A DNA stretch of 7,398 bases. Source: Bacteroidota bacterium (GTDB taxonomy: Bacteria > Bacteroidota > Bacteroidia > Bacteroidales > Paludibacteraceae). This document shows positions 6,757 through 7,398 of the stretch, in pieces. Under the pieces are notes generated by a model. That model was not told the DNA's origin and made no database searches. It saw nothing but the letters and a program-made list of their open reading frames with translations. The position numbers and the translations under genes were made by a program. The stretch lies in NCBI GenBank assembly GCA_022709605.1, contig JAKLIM010000176.1, positions 1 through 7,398 of the forward strand. The letters run 5' to 3'. Within the stretch, counting starts at the first letter, position 1, and each line of letters begins with the position of its first letter.

Positions 6757-7398
6757 ATGAAAAGATTTCTTTCTACAATTTTTCCTGGAATTATAATTCT
6801 CGTTAGCACTAATCTTTACGGGCAAGTCAATAATTGTTTCCTTCACGATTATCAGCCAAAAACAGCTGTAATACCTGAATCTATTGACACTGTAAAGCCA
6901 ACTCAAAAGGTTACGGTTACACTTAAGTTGAAAAACGATACCATCGGAATGGTTTCCAAATATGTATTTGGTAATGCAATTGCGGCATGGTGTGGATCTT
7001 ATACCGATGTACAAATGATAAATGCAACAAAACTTTTTGCTCCGTCCCTGATTCGCTGGCCCGGTGGAAGCTGGTCAGATGGATGGTTTTTGGATAAAAT
7101 TCCAACCGATGTACCTGATTCAATTTATGATGGTACAAAATATGACAATGTATCTATTGAAAAAACACCAAAAATGGCATGGGGATGTCATACCGGCACC
7201 CAGGGTGGATGGGTAACTACAACCGATCAGTATTATAAATTACGTGAGAAAACGAATGTTTCGGAAGGTTTAATAACTGTCAATTATGCTTATGCCCGTC
7301 AAGGCACCGGCAAGAATCCGGTAGCTCAAGCTGCACACGAAGCTGCCAGATGGGTTCGGTATGATAAAGGGCGGACAAAATTCTGGGAAATTGGTAAT
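6757..7398 (+). CDS. Secreted clan GH-A glycosidase (GH51/GH39-like, arabinofuranosidase type), N-terminal part
   Basis: The frame opens with ATG at 6757 and runs off the end of the window (214 codons seen, no stop). Residues 1-22 are a signal peptide (MKRFLSTIFPGIIILVSTNLYG before Gln23), followed by a linker to about residue 50. From there the protein reads like the start of a GH51/GH39-type TIM barrel: YVFGNAIAAW (69-78), SLIRWPGGSWSDGWFLD (97-113), comparable to the RyPGG motif of GH51 enzymes, VNYAYARQGTG (175-185) and ARWVRYDKGRTKFWEIGN (197-214). FWEIGN is the lead-in to the clan GH-A acid/base motif GNE, so the catalytic Glu should be the very next codon. alpha-L-Arabinofuranosidase is the most likely activity; beta-xylosidase or another clan GH-A activity cannot be excluded without the rest. 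It lies 62 nt after the propeller gene and may belong to the same operon. Its base composition returns towards that of the other glycosidase genes. Confidence 0.82.
   Translation, partial: MKRFLSTIFPGIIILVSTNLYGQVNNCFLHDYQPKTAVIPESIDTVKPTQKVTVTLKLKNDTIGMVSKYVFGNAIAAWCGSYTDVQMINATKLFAPSLIRWPGGSWSDGWFLDKIPTDVPDSIYDGTKYDNVSIEKTPKMAWGCHTGTQGGWVTTTDQYYKLREKTNVSEGLITVNYAYARQGTGKNPVAQAAHEAARWVRYDKGRTKFWEIGN

Noticed and set aside
6733..7138. Two minus-strand open frames over the start of the last gene
   Set aside because: They are antisense to the signal peptide and RWPGGSWSDGW region of a recognisable GH-A enzyme. That gene has no stop in the window, so it is easily missed in favour of these shadows.

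Overview
The window is a five-gene, all-plus-strand stretch of carbohydrate-active genes from a member of the Bacteroidota. The support is sequence-internal: no Shine-Dalgarno sequences before any start, signal peptides that place Gln right after the predicted cleavage site, glycosidase architectures typical of polysaccharide utilization loci (PULs), and one protein with a type IX secretion (Por/T9SS) C-terminal sorting domain. The T9SS domain points to a free-living or environmental lineage (for example Marinilabiliales-like or Flavobacteriia-like) more than to gut Bacteroides, which usually lack T9SS. I cannot place it more exactly.

Layout: (1) 2-967, the C-terminal part of a GH2 glycoside hydrolase (beta-galactosidase type) whose 5' end lies before the window. 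(2) 990-3068, a complete secreted GH29 alpha-L-fucosidase with two F5/8-type-C (CBM32-like) modules separated by a chitobiase-type C-terminal domain. (3) 3082-5451, a complete secreted right-handed beta-helix protein, GH141-like in appearance, with a C-terminal PDZ domain; the better start is the ATG at 3082, not the TTG two codons upstream. (4) 5459-6694, a complete secreted seven-bladed propeller built of Reg_prop-like repeats, ending in a T9SS sorting domain, clearly AT-richer than its neighbours. (5) 6757 to the window end, the N-terminal 214 residues of a secreted clan GH-A glycosidase (GH51/GH39-like, arabinofuranosidase type), cut off exactly before the expected catalytic Glu.

Gaps between genes 1-4 are 22, 13 and 7 nt, so these are probably co-transcribed. 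The gap before gene 5 is 62 nt, AT-rich and without a recognisable promoter or terminator. Coding density is close to complete; no RNA gene, IS element, CRISPR array or long repeat was seen.

How the genes may work together (inference): a GH2 exo-enzyme, a GH29 fucosidase, a possible second fucosidase (GH141-like) and an arabinofuranosidase-like enzyme would together strip side chains from a branched glycan carrying fucose, galactose and perhaps arabinose, such as plant cell-wall pectin or hemicellulose. No SusC/SusD pair, sensor or regulator is in the window, so the PUL assignment rests on the enzymes alone. The propeller protein has no obvious enzymatic role and is the outlier of the cluster.
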